5,189 bases of DNA, taken from positions 1-5,189 of the forward strand of contig DYQV01000209.1 of the NCBI GenBank assembly GCA_020719105.1. The letters are read 5' to 3'. Made by a program: the position numbers and the translations under genes. Numbering within the stretch: the first letter of the stretch is position 1; every line of letters begins with the position of its first letter. The notes under the pieces were generated by a model. It was given only the letters and a program-made list of their open reading frames with translations, was not told the DNA's origin and did no database searches. This DNA is from Rikenella microfusus. GTDB taxonomy: Bacteria; Bacteroidota; Bacteroidia; Bacteroidales; SZUA-534. Of the stretch, positions 1-5,189 are shown piece by piece.

Positions 1-28
1 TACATATACATTTTGTTATTTTCCCCCA

Positions 29-70
29 CCGCCCTTTGTTCCGATTGCGATCGGAATCCCCCAAGGGAGG
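29..70. repeat. Nested GC-rich imperfect inverted repeat (REP-like)
   Basis: Outer arms CCGCCCTT (29-36) and AAGGGAGG (63-70) pair with one G/A mismatch. Inside them, TTCCGAT (39-45) and ATCGGAA (50-56) form a perfect 7-bp stem with loop TGCG. C-runs at 23-27 and 58-62 flank or interrupt the structure. The GC-rich block stands out in an AT-rich intergenic stretch downstream of dnaN. It lies beyond the dnaN terminator, so it is probably an interspersed intergenic repeat rather than that gene's terminator. The REP-like label is inferred from the shape; copies elsewhere in the genome cannot be seen here. Confidence 0.5.
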
Positions 71-145
71 ACTAGCTTCGATTTGAATTTGTGCAGTGTT
101 GATGAAATACCCCCTAATTTATTTATTATGATTTAATGCGAAATG

Positions 146-177
146 AAAAAAAAAGCCGCTCAATATATAAGCGGCTT
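146..177 (-). terminator. Intrinsic terminator of dnaN
   Basis: A perfect 8-bp stem, AAGCCGCT (153-160) with AGCGGCTT (170-177), encloses a 9-base AT-rich loop. On the minus strand it is followed by a run of T (complement of A146-A154). It begins about 20 bases after the dnaN stop codon, which is the standard layout for a Rho-independent terminator. On the plus strand the hairpin is followed only by a weaker T-rich stretch (TGTATTTTTAT), so bidirectional action is possible but less certain. Confidence 0.88.
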
Positions 178-196
178 GTATTTTTATCTGTTGATA

Positions 197-1324
197 CTAA
201 CCATTAAGCATCATTGGCATTAAAAGCATCAATACGTCTTCATGTTCCGATTCAGTTTCGAGTGGAACTAAAATACCGGCACGAGTTGGATCAGAGAGGT
301 TCATAACCACATCGGCACTCGATAAGTTTGCCAAAATTTCAATTAAGAAAAGCGATTTGAATCCTATTTCCATATCATCGCCATCAAACTGACATTTTAC
401 TCGCTCATGTGCTGAAATGGAAAAATCAATATCTTGAGCTGAAACGGTTAGTTGATTAGCGGTGAGCAATAATTTTATAAGATTGCTTGCTTGATTTGAG
501 AAAACGGAAACGCGGCGCAGCGAGTTGTAAAAATCAAGCCGGTCAATGGTCAATTTGTTTGGATTATCTTTTGGAATTACGGCTTCATAATTTGGATAAT
601 TTCCTTCCACTAAGCGACATACCAATTTGTAGCTACTAAATTCTATTATCGCATTTTTTTGATCAAATATTAAAGTAACTGCACTGTTATCTTTTGGTAA
701 TATGTTTTTTAATAATCCTGCCGGTTTTTGAGGCAAAATGAATGAAGCTGTTTCATCGGCTTTTACATCAGTCCTGCGGTAGCGCACTAGTTTGTGGGCA
801 TCGGAGGCAACAAAGGTCATGTGATCGGATGATAATTCAATATTAATACCGGTCATTACAGGTCGCAACTCATCGTTTGATGCAGCAAATAATGCCTTAC
901 TTACACCTATCAATAATACATCGGAGGATAAGGTAACCGAATGAGCTCCTTTTTTAAGTTCCGGCAACTGTGGAAAATCGGCACTGTTTTGTCCCATAAT
1001 GCTGAACTTTCCATTTTCCGATACAATATCAACGGTAAGGGCATCCTTATCAATATTGAATGTGAGGGGTTGTTCCGGAAATTCTTTTAATATGGAGGTA
1101 ATCCGTTTTGCCTCAATGGCAACTTCACCTTCTTCACTGGCACTGTCTAACTGAATGTGAGTTATTAATGTGGTTTCCAAATCGGAGGCGGTTACCACTA
1201 ATTCATTTCCTTTAAGCTGGAATAAAAAATTATCCAGAATTGGAAGAGTGTTTTTAGAGCTGATTACACGGCTAACAGCCTGTAAGTGTTGAAGCATCAA
1301 TGAGCTAGAAACGATAAAATTCAT
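197..1324 (-). CDS. dnaN: DNA polymerase III subunit beta (sliding clamp)
   Basis: This is the processivity clamp. It forms a ring dimer around DNA in the cytoplasm and tethers DNA polymerase III and other clamp-binding proteins. At 375 residues it has the full family length, with three similar clamp domains at about 1-120, 125-250 and 255-375. Family landmarks are visible: a TLPIL segment (26-30) followed by TASDLE (45-50), ASDAHKL (173-179, the counterpart of ATDGHRL in Escherichia coli), EGNYPNYEAVIP (240-251), and a C-terminal MPMM (369-372) matching the MPMRL end of the E. coli clamp. The start is ATG with no Shine-Dalgarno sequence, normal for Bacteroidota, and the stop is TAG. It lies 67 bases after the DUF4340-like gene on the same strand, has a promoter-like sequence in that gap, and is followed by a strong terminator. 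No disruption is seen. Confidence 0.98.
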   Translation of the reverse strand: MNFIVSSSLMLQHLQAVSRVISSKNTLPILDNFLFQLKGNELVVTASDLETTLITHIQLDSASEEGEVAIEAKRITSILKEFPEQPLTFNIDKDALTVDIVSENGKFSIMGQNSADFPQLPELKKGAHSVTLSSDVLLIGVSKALFAASNDELRPVMTGINIELSSDHMTFVASDAHKLVRYRRTDVKADETASFILPQKPAGLLKNILPKDNSAVTLIFDQKNAIIEFSSYKLVCRLVEGNYPNYEAVIPKDNPNKLTIDRLDFYNSLRRVSVFSNQASNLIKLLLTANQLTVSAQDIDFSISAHERVKCQFDGDDMEIGFKSLFLIEILANLSSADVVMNLSDPTRAGILVPLETESEHEDVLMLLMPMMLNG

Positions 1325-1350
1325 AGTAAAATATTTAGTCTTTAAGAACC

Positions 1351-1384
1351 CAAAATTATCAAAATTATTCTTATAACAGGCAAA
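1351..1384 (-). promoter_or_regulatory. Putative dnaN promoter, Bacteroidota type with doubled -7 box
   Basis: On the minus strand, TTTG (1384-1381) is followed after 22 bases by TAATTTTG (1358-1351), matching the TTTG / TAnnTTTG pattern of Bacteroidota primary-sigma promoters. A second TAATTTTG lies at 1367-1360, because the 9-mer ATAATTTTG is repeated in tandem (1368-1351). Only the box nearer the gene has the usual spacing from TTTG; the other would have just 13 bases. Transcription would begin roughly 20 bases before the dnaN ATG. AT-rich sequence makes chance matches fairly common, so this is a prediction. Confidence 0.5.
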
Positions 1385-1391
1385 ATAAAAC

Positions 1392-2387
1392 TTAATCTTT
1401 TATGAAACTTTTTATATCAACAAATAACGGGTCAAAAGTATAATATTGTGCATACACAAAATCATTATTATTTATCAGAAGAAAAAAGTTATCTTGGTCA
1501 GTATCCATTGGGTTGCCAAGAAAATCCATATTTCCCCAGCCAGGTTTACTGTATGCTTTTGCCTGAGTTACATTTCCTTTTTTTGTAATTGCATTAATTG
1601 TGTACATAGGGACACTGGCTTTGATTGAATCTTGCCATTCTGTAGGCACATCTTCAATGTACTTATTAAAATTTTTATTTCGGAATTCCATTAAAAATCT
1701 TTTTACTTTCATGGTGTCAAATTGTTCAATGCTTTTATTTTCAGGCCAAGAATACATTTCAAAGTTATTGTCATTATGTACTATTTTGAATGAGGCATCT
1801 TTTTTTTGATGGTTTTGAACAGTTACTTCGCTAATTTCTTTCAAAGGTATGGCAAATGCTATTTGTGCTTTCCATTCTATCAAATAAGTTGAGAACCGGG
1901 GCGAAAGATAGCCTCTAAAACCTGGAATCTCCATTATAAAAGGGCTGGCTGAGTTTTCAAGTATCATATACGTACCGTAGGAATCTTGGGTAGGACCGCC
2001 TACATAAAATACTTTTGAGAGTTTGCCTTGCTGATAAATTTCAACTTTAGTTGATTTTACTGCCAAACTTTTAATGATATTTTCACGGGCTGAAATAGCA
2101 ACCGGCTCTTTTACCCGGATCCGTAACATGGTTTTTAGCAGCACATTTACTAAATCCTGACGCGCAAAATAAGTATTATTTAATTTCCAGTTCGAGGGGG
2201 TACGTTCCAGCAAAATGGAGTTGTTTTCTTTGTCAACCAAAAATATTTTATCAATTGAAGCGGTGTCTTCTATTGCAAAATCGCGCAATTCTTTTTTTAT
2301 AGTTGCATGGCTGTTTGTGGTAATAAAATAAGTGGTTGTAATTGCCAGAATTACAAGAATTACATATACTATTTTTCGATTTTTCAT
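1392..2387 (-). CDS. DUF4340-like membrane-anchored protein of the gldFG operon
   Basis: This 331-residue protein has an N-terminal membrane helix (about 5-23, after the positive MKNRK) and a long soluble remainder, probably on the outer face of the inner membrane. The first part (about 45-90) has the DUF4340 look: DKIFLVDKENNSILLER, a W-L pair, then a helix ending in VLLKTMLRIRV. Conserved-looking stretches follow: YVGGPTQDSYGTYM (128-141) and EIPGFRGYLSPRF (153-165). No catalytic residues are recognised. Proteins of this family often sit beside GldG-type ABC auxiliary genes, which supports a role with GldFG; the exact function is unknown. I chose the ATG at 2387, 13 bases after the gldG stop, because it puts the charged residues and helix right at the N-terminus. 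An in-frame TTG at 2411 would add eight polar residues and overlap gldG by 11 bases. Confidence 0.83.
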   Translation of the reverse strand: MKNRKIVYVILVILAITTTYFITTNSHATIKKELRDFAIEDTASIDKIFLVDKENNSILLERTPSNWKLNNTYFARQDLVNVLLKTMLRIRVKEPVAISARENIIKSLAVKSTKVEIYQQGKLSKVFYVGGPTQDSYGTYMILENSASPFIMEIPGFRGYLSPRFSTYLIEWKAQIAFAIPLKEISEVTVQNHQKKDASFKIVHNDNNFEMYSWPENKSIEQFDTMKVKRFLMEFRNKNFNKYIEDVPTEWQDSIKASVPMYTINAITKKGNVTQAKAYSKPGWGNMDFLGNPMDTDQDNFFLLINNNDFVYAQYYTFDPLFVDIKSFIKD

Positions 2388-2400
2388 TGAATTATGATTG

Positions 2401-4128
2401 TTAATTTGCAAATTTTTTCTTTCTTACGAGATGGTAGATCATCCCGAATGCTATTACTAATAAAACGGGTAAAACGATGTTTATGAATTGCCAAACAACC
2501 CGCTGGCTCAAAATTTTGGGTTTATCAAGCATTCTAAGTTTAAATTCCTTTGAGCGGGTTTCCATCAACCCTTGTCTATTGCATAAATAGTTAATGGAAT
2601 TTAGCATTAGTTCTTTGTTTCCATAGGTTTGTCGGGTGTATCTATCGTACCCCAATGGCAATGCTTCTAACTTACCTTCGTTTTGCTGGGTGCTATTTTG
2701 TATCATATCGCCATCGGAAAAAACAATCATCTTAGCCGGTTTGCTTACTTTTAAAAAACCTATTTGCTGATTGTTGCTTATTAATGGTGAAACCCGGTTC
2801 GCGAAGGCCGATTTGAAAGTTCCTTCTAATAAAACGCCTACAGGTAAATACGATTTATTAAACCGACTGGGTTCAATTTTTTCATTTATAACCGATAAGT
2901 CAATAAGTGCAGGTGCATTTACAATTCGGCTGTATTTTGAGGTGGTTAGTAAAATGGTTTTTTGAATAGCTCCAGATTCACCTACCGTATCGATAACACT
3001 GGCAAACTGCGATTTTATTATATCAAGGTTTTTAGTAATTGGATTTTTATCGGAGGGCACCAGTAAAGGAAAATATACCCAAGGAGCAGGAGCAAATTTT
3101 GCAGGTTGTCCAACCATTCCTGTATTTACCGGAATGGTTGCGCATTGCATGTCTTGCACTAAATTTTGATTCAAACGTATGCCATATTTAAATAGTTGGT
3201 CGTCGAGATTCAGTGGGTTTCCCATAGCTAAGGTGGAGCGGCTGCGAGATAGGCTGTCGAGACTTATATTTACTGGATCGATAAGCCAAAGCAGGTGGCC
3301 CCCATTCATTAAATATTGGTCTAGTATAAATTTGTCTTTTTCTGAAAAAGGTTTCTCTGGTTTGGCAATAACAACCAAATCAAAGTTGTTTTTTCCTAAG
3401 GTATCACGCAAGCTATAAAGGTATTCATTGATTGAAACCCGTTGAAGCACATAATAATTGGCTAAGGTCTTGGCTATATCATCCACGGACAAAGGATTCA
3501 ATTCTCCATGCCCTTCCAAAAACCCAATTTTCGGAGGTTTTTGGGTCATTAATTTTTGCATGGCGAAGCTTAATTCGTATTCCAACGATTGGATGGATGA
3601 ATTCAGATTGCCTTCGGGTGAATAGCCTACATAATTTTTCAAAATATTAACGGCAACTTCGGTTCCCCGATAGGAAACTAGGATGCCTGGAAAAATTATC
3701 TTTTGACTTGTAGTTCCATCTTTTTCTTTAACCTGCAAATTTGTTGGTTCTAACCCCTTCTCATATAATTGCCGGAATACATCGTTCCGTGTTTTTTTGT
3801 CAGTACTGCCGGCCGGATCGATAAACTCGTATTGAATGTTATCCTTTCCAAAAGCCCTAAATTCATCAAGTATTTCGCGCACAGAGTTTTGCAGGCGTAA
3901 AAAACCCGCCGGTAAATCGCCATTCAGATAAACTTTGAAATAGATTATGTCTTCCGATTCCCTTAACATAGATTTCGTATGTTTTGAGAGAGTGTACCTT
4001 TTGTCGGAGGTCAAATCAAATCGTGTAAACAGAAACCCTGAAAGAATAGAAATCAGTATTACCATACTGATAATGACTATAAGTTGGAGAATGTTATCTT
4101 TTTTTAATTCGTTGCGTTTCATAGCCAT
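2401..4128 (-). CDS. gldG: Gliding motility-associated ABC transporter auxiliary subunit GldG
   Basis: GldG is the auxiliary subunit, often labelled substrate-binding, of the GldA-GldF-GldG ABC complex, which was linked to gliding in Flavobacterium johnsoniae. The 575 residues match the family length and layout. An N-terminal membrane helix (about 13-35) runs straight into FDLTSDKRYTLS (37-48), typical of this family. A large extracytoplasmic region follows, with IGFLEGHGEL (201-210) and FILDQYLMNGGHLLWLIDPV (267-286) as IFT52/GldG-type landmarks. A C-terminal helix (about 547-567) ends in a basic RKKK tail, giving two anchors around one large outer domain. The gene begins 13 bases after gldF. 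ATG codons at residues 1 and 3 (4128 and 4122) could both serve as start. Its presence does not prove gliding, since gldFG also occur in Bacteroidota not known to glide. Confidence 0.94.
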   Translation of the reverse strand: MAMKRNELKKDNILQLIVIISMVILISILSGFLFTRFDLTSDKRYTLSKHTKSMLRESEDIIYFKVYLNGDLPAGFLRLQNSVREILDEFRAFGKDNIQYEFIDPAGSTDKKTRNDVFRQLYEKGLEPTNLQVKEKDGTTSQKIIFPGILVSYRGTEVAVNILKNYVGYSPEGNLNSSIQSLEYELSFAMQKLMTQKPPKIGFLEGHGELNPLSVDDIAKTLANYYVLQRVSINEYLYSLRDTLGKNNFDLVVIAKPEKPFSEKDKFILDQYLMNGGHLLWLIDPVNISLDSLSRSRSTLAMGNPLNLDDQLFKYGIRLNQNLVQDMQCATIPVNTGMVGQPAKFAPAPWVYFPLLVPSDKNPITKNLDIIKSQFASVIDTVGESGAIQKTILLTTSKYSRIVNAPALIDLSVINEKIEPSRFNKSYLPVGVLLEGTFKSAFANRVSPLISNNQQIGFLKVSKPAKMIVFSDGDMIQNSTQQNEGKLEALPLGYDRYTRQTYGNKELMLNSINYLCNRQGLMETRSKEFKLRMLDKPKILSQRVVWQFINIVLPVLLVIAFGMIYHLVRKKKFAN

Positions 4129-4141
4129 TTATTTTTAAATA

Positions 4142-4873
4142 TTACCACCTGCGGCTTTGTAGTTTTATTTTGGTAAGTGAAATAAAAAGTACCATAGCGG
4201 CAATAAAATATACTAAATCACGGGTGTCAATTACACCTCGGCTCATGGAACGGTAATGCTTGTAAATACTGAGTTCCTGGAGAATGTATTCCGCTTTTTT
4301 AAATGATACCAAGGTACTGGCTGCATCGAATCCGTAAAAAAAGACAAAAACAACAACCAAACTTAGGATGAAAGCCACAATGGTATTATCGGTGAGCGAT
4401 GAACAAAAAATACCCAACGAAACATACACTGCAGCTAAAAAAAACAGACCCAGGAAGGAACCCCAAGTGCCTCCCATATCTATATTACCAGCCGGATTGC
4501 CTAATAAATAAATGGAAATAAAGTAACTAAAGGTTGGTATAATAGCTATAGCAACAATGGTAAGCGCTGCGAAATATTTGCTTAAAACAATGGATTGGTC
4601 GGAAATGGGTCGAGTGAGCAATAATTCAATGGTTCCGGATTTTTTTTCATCGGCAAAAAGGCGCATGGTAATGGCTGGAATTAAAAACATAAATATCCAG
4701 GGCGCCAACACAAAAAATGACTCCAAATCGGAATAACCTTTATCAAGTACGTTGTTTTCGCCGGGGATAACCCACATAAAAAGGCCGGTTGCCAAAAGAA
4801 AAACGATGATTGCAATATAGCCTGTTAAGGTGCTGAAAAATCCGGCAATTTCCTTTTTGAAAAGTGAAAACAT
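4142..4873 (-). CDS. gldF: Gliding motility-associated ABC transporter permease GldF
   Basis: This is the inner-membrane permease of the GldAFG transporter, of the ABC-2 type. The length of 243 residues is close to that of known GldF proteins. Six hydrophobic segments are visible, at about 17-37, 52-71, 99-124, 138-159, 163-181 and 218-234. The cytoplasmic stretch ADEKKSGTIELLLTRPIS (74-91) between helices 2 and 3 is the ABC-2 permease signature thought to couple to the ATPase. SRGVIDTRDLVYF (211-223), before the last helix, is also typical. The transported substrate is unknown. It is the first gene of the likely operon with gldG and the DUF4340-like gene. No ATPase gene lies in the window; in F. 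johnsoniae gldA is separate, so this is not abnormal. ATG start, no Shine-Dalgarno, TAA stop. Confidence 0.94.
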   Translation of the reverse strand: MFSLFKKEIAGFFSTLTGYIAIIVFLLATGLFMWVIPGENNVLDKGYSDLESFFVLAPWIFMFLIPAITMRLFADEKKSGTIELLLTRPISDQSIVLSKYFAALTIVAIAIIPTFSYFISIYLLGNPAGNIDMGGTWGSFLGLFFLAAVYVSLGIFCSSLTDNTIVAFILSLVVVFVFFYGFDAASTLVSFKKAEYILQELSIYKHYRSMSRGVIDTRDLVYFIAAMVLFISLTKIKLQSRRW

Positions 4874-4899
4874 AGATTTTGATTAAAATTTACGAGCCG

Positions 4900-4935
4900 C
4901 AAAATTAATGGATTTTTAAAAGAATGATACCCAAA
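4900..4935 (-). promoter_or_regulatory. Putative gldF operon promoter, Bacteroidota type
   Basis: TAATTTTG (4907-4900, minus strand) matches the TAnnTTTG -7 box and continues as TTTGCGGC, a context often seen at promoters in this phylum. A TTTG at 4935-4932 could be the -33 element, with a slightly long 24-base spacer. Transcription would begin about 20 bases before the gldF ATG, the same short leader predicted for dnaN. It would serve gldF, gldG and the DUF4340-like gene, and probably dnaN by read-through, as no terminator-like hairpin is seen between them. Confidence 0.55.
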
Positions 4936-5044
4936 AAGTATTTATTCTTTGATTTGCTTTTTGTATAAGGTAAACCATAATTGAGGCAATGCCCCAAAAG
5001 ATAAGAATAGTACCCAAATTGAGCGATTTGAAAAGGTAAATCAC
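4916..5044 (-). CDS. Doubtful 42-residue membrane peptide or gene remnant
   Basis: A minus-strand frame from GTG (5044) to TAA (4916) encodes 42 residues. Its centre, about residues 10-28 (LGTILIFWGIASIMVYLIQ), would make one convincing membrane helix, followed by a polar, basic segment (KANQRIN) and an aromatic tail. The family is not recognised. Against a functional gene: the GTG directly follows an in-frame TGA, no ATG precedes the helix, the 5' end lies inside a hairpin (5018-5049), and the 3' end overlaps the proposed -33 element of gldF. It could be the C-terminal remnant of a membrane-protein gene cut off by the repeats upstream, a small leader peptide, or chance. A competing frame, open from 5177 to 4908 with no ATG, crosses the same bases and looks less protein-like. 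Confidence 0.2.
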   Translation of the reverse strand: MIYLFKSLNLGTILIFWGIASIMVYLIQKANQRINTFWVSFF

Positions 5045-5049
5045 TCAAT
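5018..5049. repeat. 12-bp hairpin with one wobble pair, 5' of gldF
   Basis: ATTGAGCGATTT (5018-5029) and AAATCACTCAAT (5038-5049) form inverted arms around an 8-base loop. The single imperfection is C/A in the plus-strand reading but a G-U wobble in a minus-strand transcript, the direction of gldF. No T-run follows on the minus strand, so it does not look like an intrinsic terminator. It would lie upstream of the proposed gldF transcription start. It may be a structured end of an upstream transcript or part of the neighbouring repeat cluster. Confidence 0.5.
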
Positions 5050-5060
5050 CGACTAAGAAA

Positions 5061-5110
5061 TTGTAAGTAACTCACTTTTAACGGTTCATCTGTTTGGTGA
5101 GTTACAACAA
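5061..5110. repeat. 9-bp inverted repeat with 21-base loop
   Basis: GTAACTCAC (5067-5075) and GTGAGTTAC (5097-5105) are perfect inverted arms. TTGT (5061-5064) and ACAA (5107-5110) can extend the stem past a small internal loop. The TTTTT at 5111-5115 follows on the plus strand, so the structure could weakly terminate a rightward transcript, but no plus-strand gene is visible upstream of it. It is more likely a component of the repeat cluster. Confidence 0.5.
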
Positions 5111-5122
5111 TTTTTAGGTCGG

Positions 5123-5151
5123 TTCGCCGCGGCGAATAAGTAAAGCGCTTT
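5123..5151. repeat. Two perfect palindromes in tandem
   Basis: TTCGCCGCGGCGAA (5123-5136) is a perfect 14-base palindrome, and AAAGCGCTTT (5142-5151) a perfect 10-base one, only five bases apart. Their GC content contrasts with the AT-rich surroundings. They could be protein-binding dyads, or cruciform-forming parts of a REP-like element together with the hairpin immediately to the right. Confidence 0.45.
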
Positions 5152-5172
5152 GTCCCCCGAGTCCTCGGGGGG
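5148..5172. repeat. GC-rich hairpin preceded by CTTTGT (REP-like)
   Basis: CCCCCGA (5154-5160) and TCGGGGG (5165-5171) form a 7-bp, nearly all-GC stem with loop GTCC. It is preceded by CTTTGT (5148-5153), the same six bases that precede the inner hairpin near the left edge (34-39). No T-run follows on either strand, which argues against an intrinsic terminator and for an interspersed repeat unit. Confidence 0.5.
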
Positions 5173-5189
5173 TCAAATCACTCAACTTA

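Larger units (their letters stand above)
5038..5185. repeat. 11-bp direct repeat pair flanking the palindrome cluster
   Basis: AAATCACTCAA occurs at 5038-5048 and again at 5175-5185, bracketing 126 bases that hold several palindromes. Such a flank could be a target-site duplication around a small non-autonomous element. However, the ends of the bracketed segment show no convincing terminal inverted repeats, so shared ancestry of intergenic repeat units or chance remain open. Confidence 0.35.

Noticed and set aside
3..196. A small gene in the left-edge stretch
   Set aside because: No frame with a plausible start, length or composition is seen on either strand; the stretch holds the inverted repeat and the dnaN terminator.
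2388..2411. Upstream TTG start for the DUF4340-like gene, overlapping the end of gldG
   Set aside because: The ATG at 2387 places the basic residues and membrane helix at the N-terminus and gives the same 13-base gap as gldF-gldG. The TTG adds only eight polar residues.
1446..4138. Several plus-strand open frames of 60-79 codons opposite the minus-strand genes
   Set aside because: They are antisense to well-supported genes, resemble no known family and vary in frame, so they are shadows of the real coding regions.
5049..5174. A defined transposable element with terminal inverted repeats between the two AAATCACTCAA copies
   Set aside because: The ends of the bracketed segment share at most three or four complementary bases and no transposase is present, so only a repeat cluster is claimed.
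4905..5177. A 90-codon minus-strand open frame running from the window edge cluster to the gldF promoter
   Set aside because: It has no ATG, runs through GC-rich palindromes that read as Arg/Pro-rich sequence, and ends in the TAATTTTG promoter box. It is more likely chance openness across a repeat.
5018..5189. tRNA, tmRNA, riboswitch or CRISPR array in the right-hand intergenic region
   Set aside because: No cloverleaf or CCA end, no regularly spaced identical repeats, and no recognised aptamer core; only two direct copies of an 11-mer are present.

Overview
The window is AT-rich and comes from a member of the Bacteroidota. Two gliding-motility ABC-transporter genes (gldF, gldG), a DUF4340-type membrane protein and the replication sliding clamp gene dnaN lie in a row on the minus strand. 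No start codon has a Shine-Dalgarno sequence. Promoter-like boxes of the Bacteroidota type (TAnnTTTG with an upstream TTTG) precede gldF and dnaN. The genus cannot be settled from this sequence.

Layout in transcription order (minus strand, right to left): 5189-4874 has no confident gene. It holds a cluster of palindromes and short repeats, a doubtful 42-codon membrane-peptide frame, and the likely gldF promoter. Then come gldF (4873-4142), gldG (4128-2401) and the DUF4340-like gene (2387-1392), with identical 13-base gaps, which looks like one operon. A 67-base gap with a promoter-like sequence leads to dnaN (1324-197). A hairpin with a T-tract (177-146) closes the unit. The left edge (1-120) holds another GC-rich nested inverted repeat and no gene.

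The three upstream genes probably make one inner-membrane assembly. GldF is the permease and GldG the auxiliary subunit with a large extracytoplasmic part. The DUF4340-like protein is anchored by one N-terminal helix and probably acts with GldG. The ATPase partner (GldA in Flavobacterium) is not in this window. dnaN is functionally unrelated, and seems to be reached both by read-through and from its own promoter.

The coding part is ordinary for this phylum. The less usual material is at the two edges. There, GC-rich palindromes preceded by the same CTTTGT motif suggest a family of REP-like intergenic repeats. I see no clear evidence of a new defence or mobile system.
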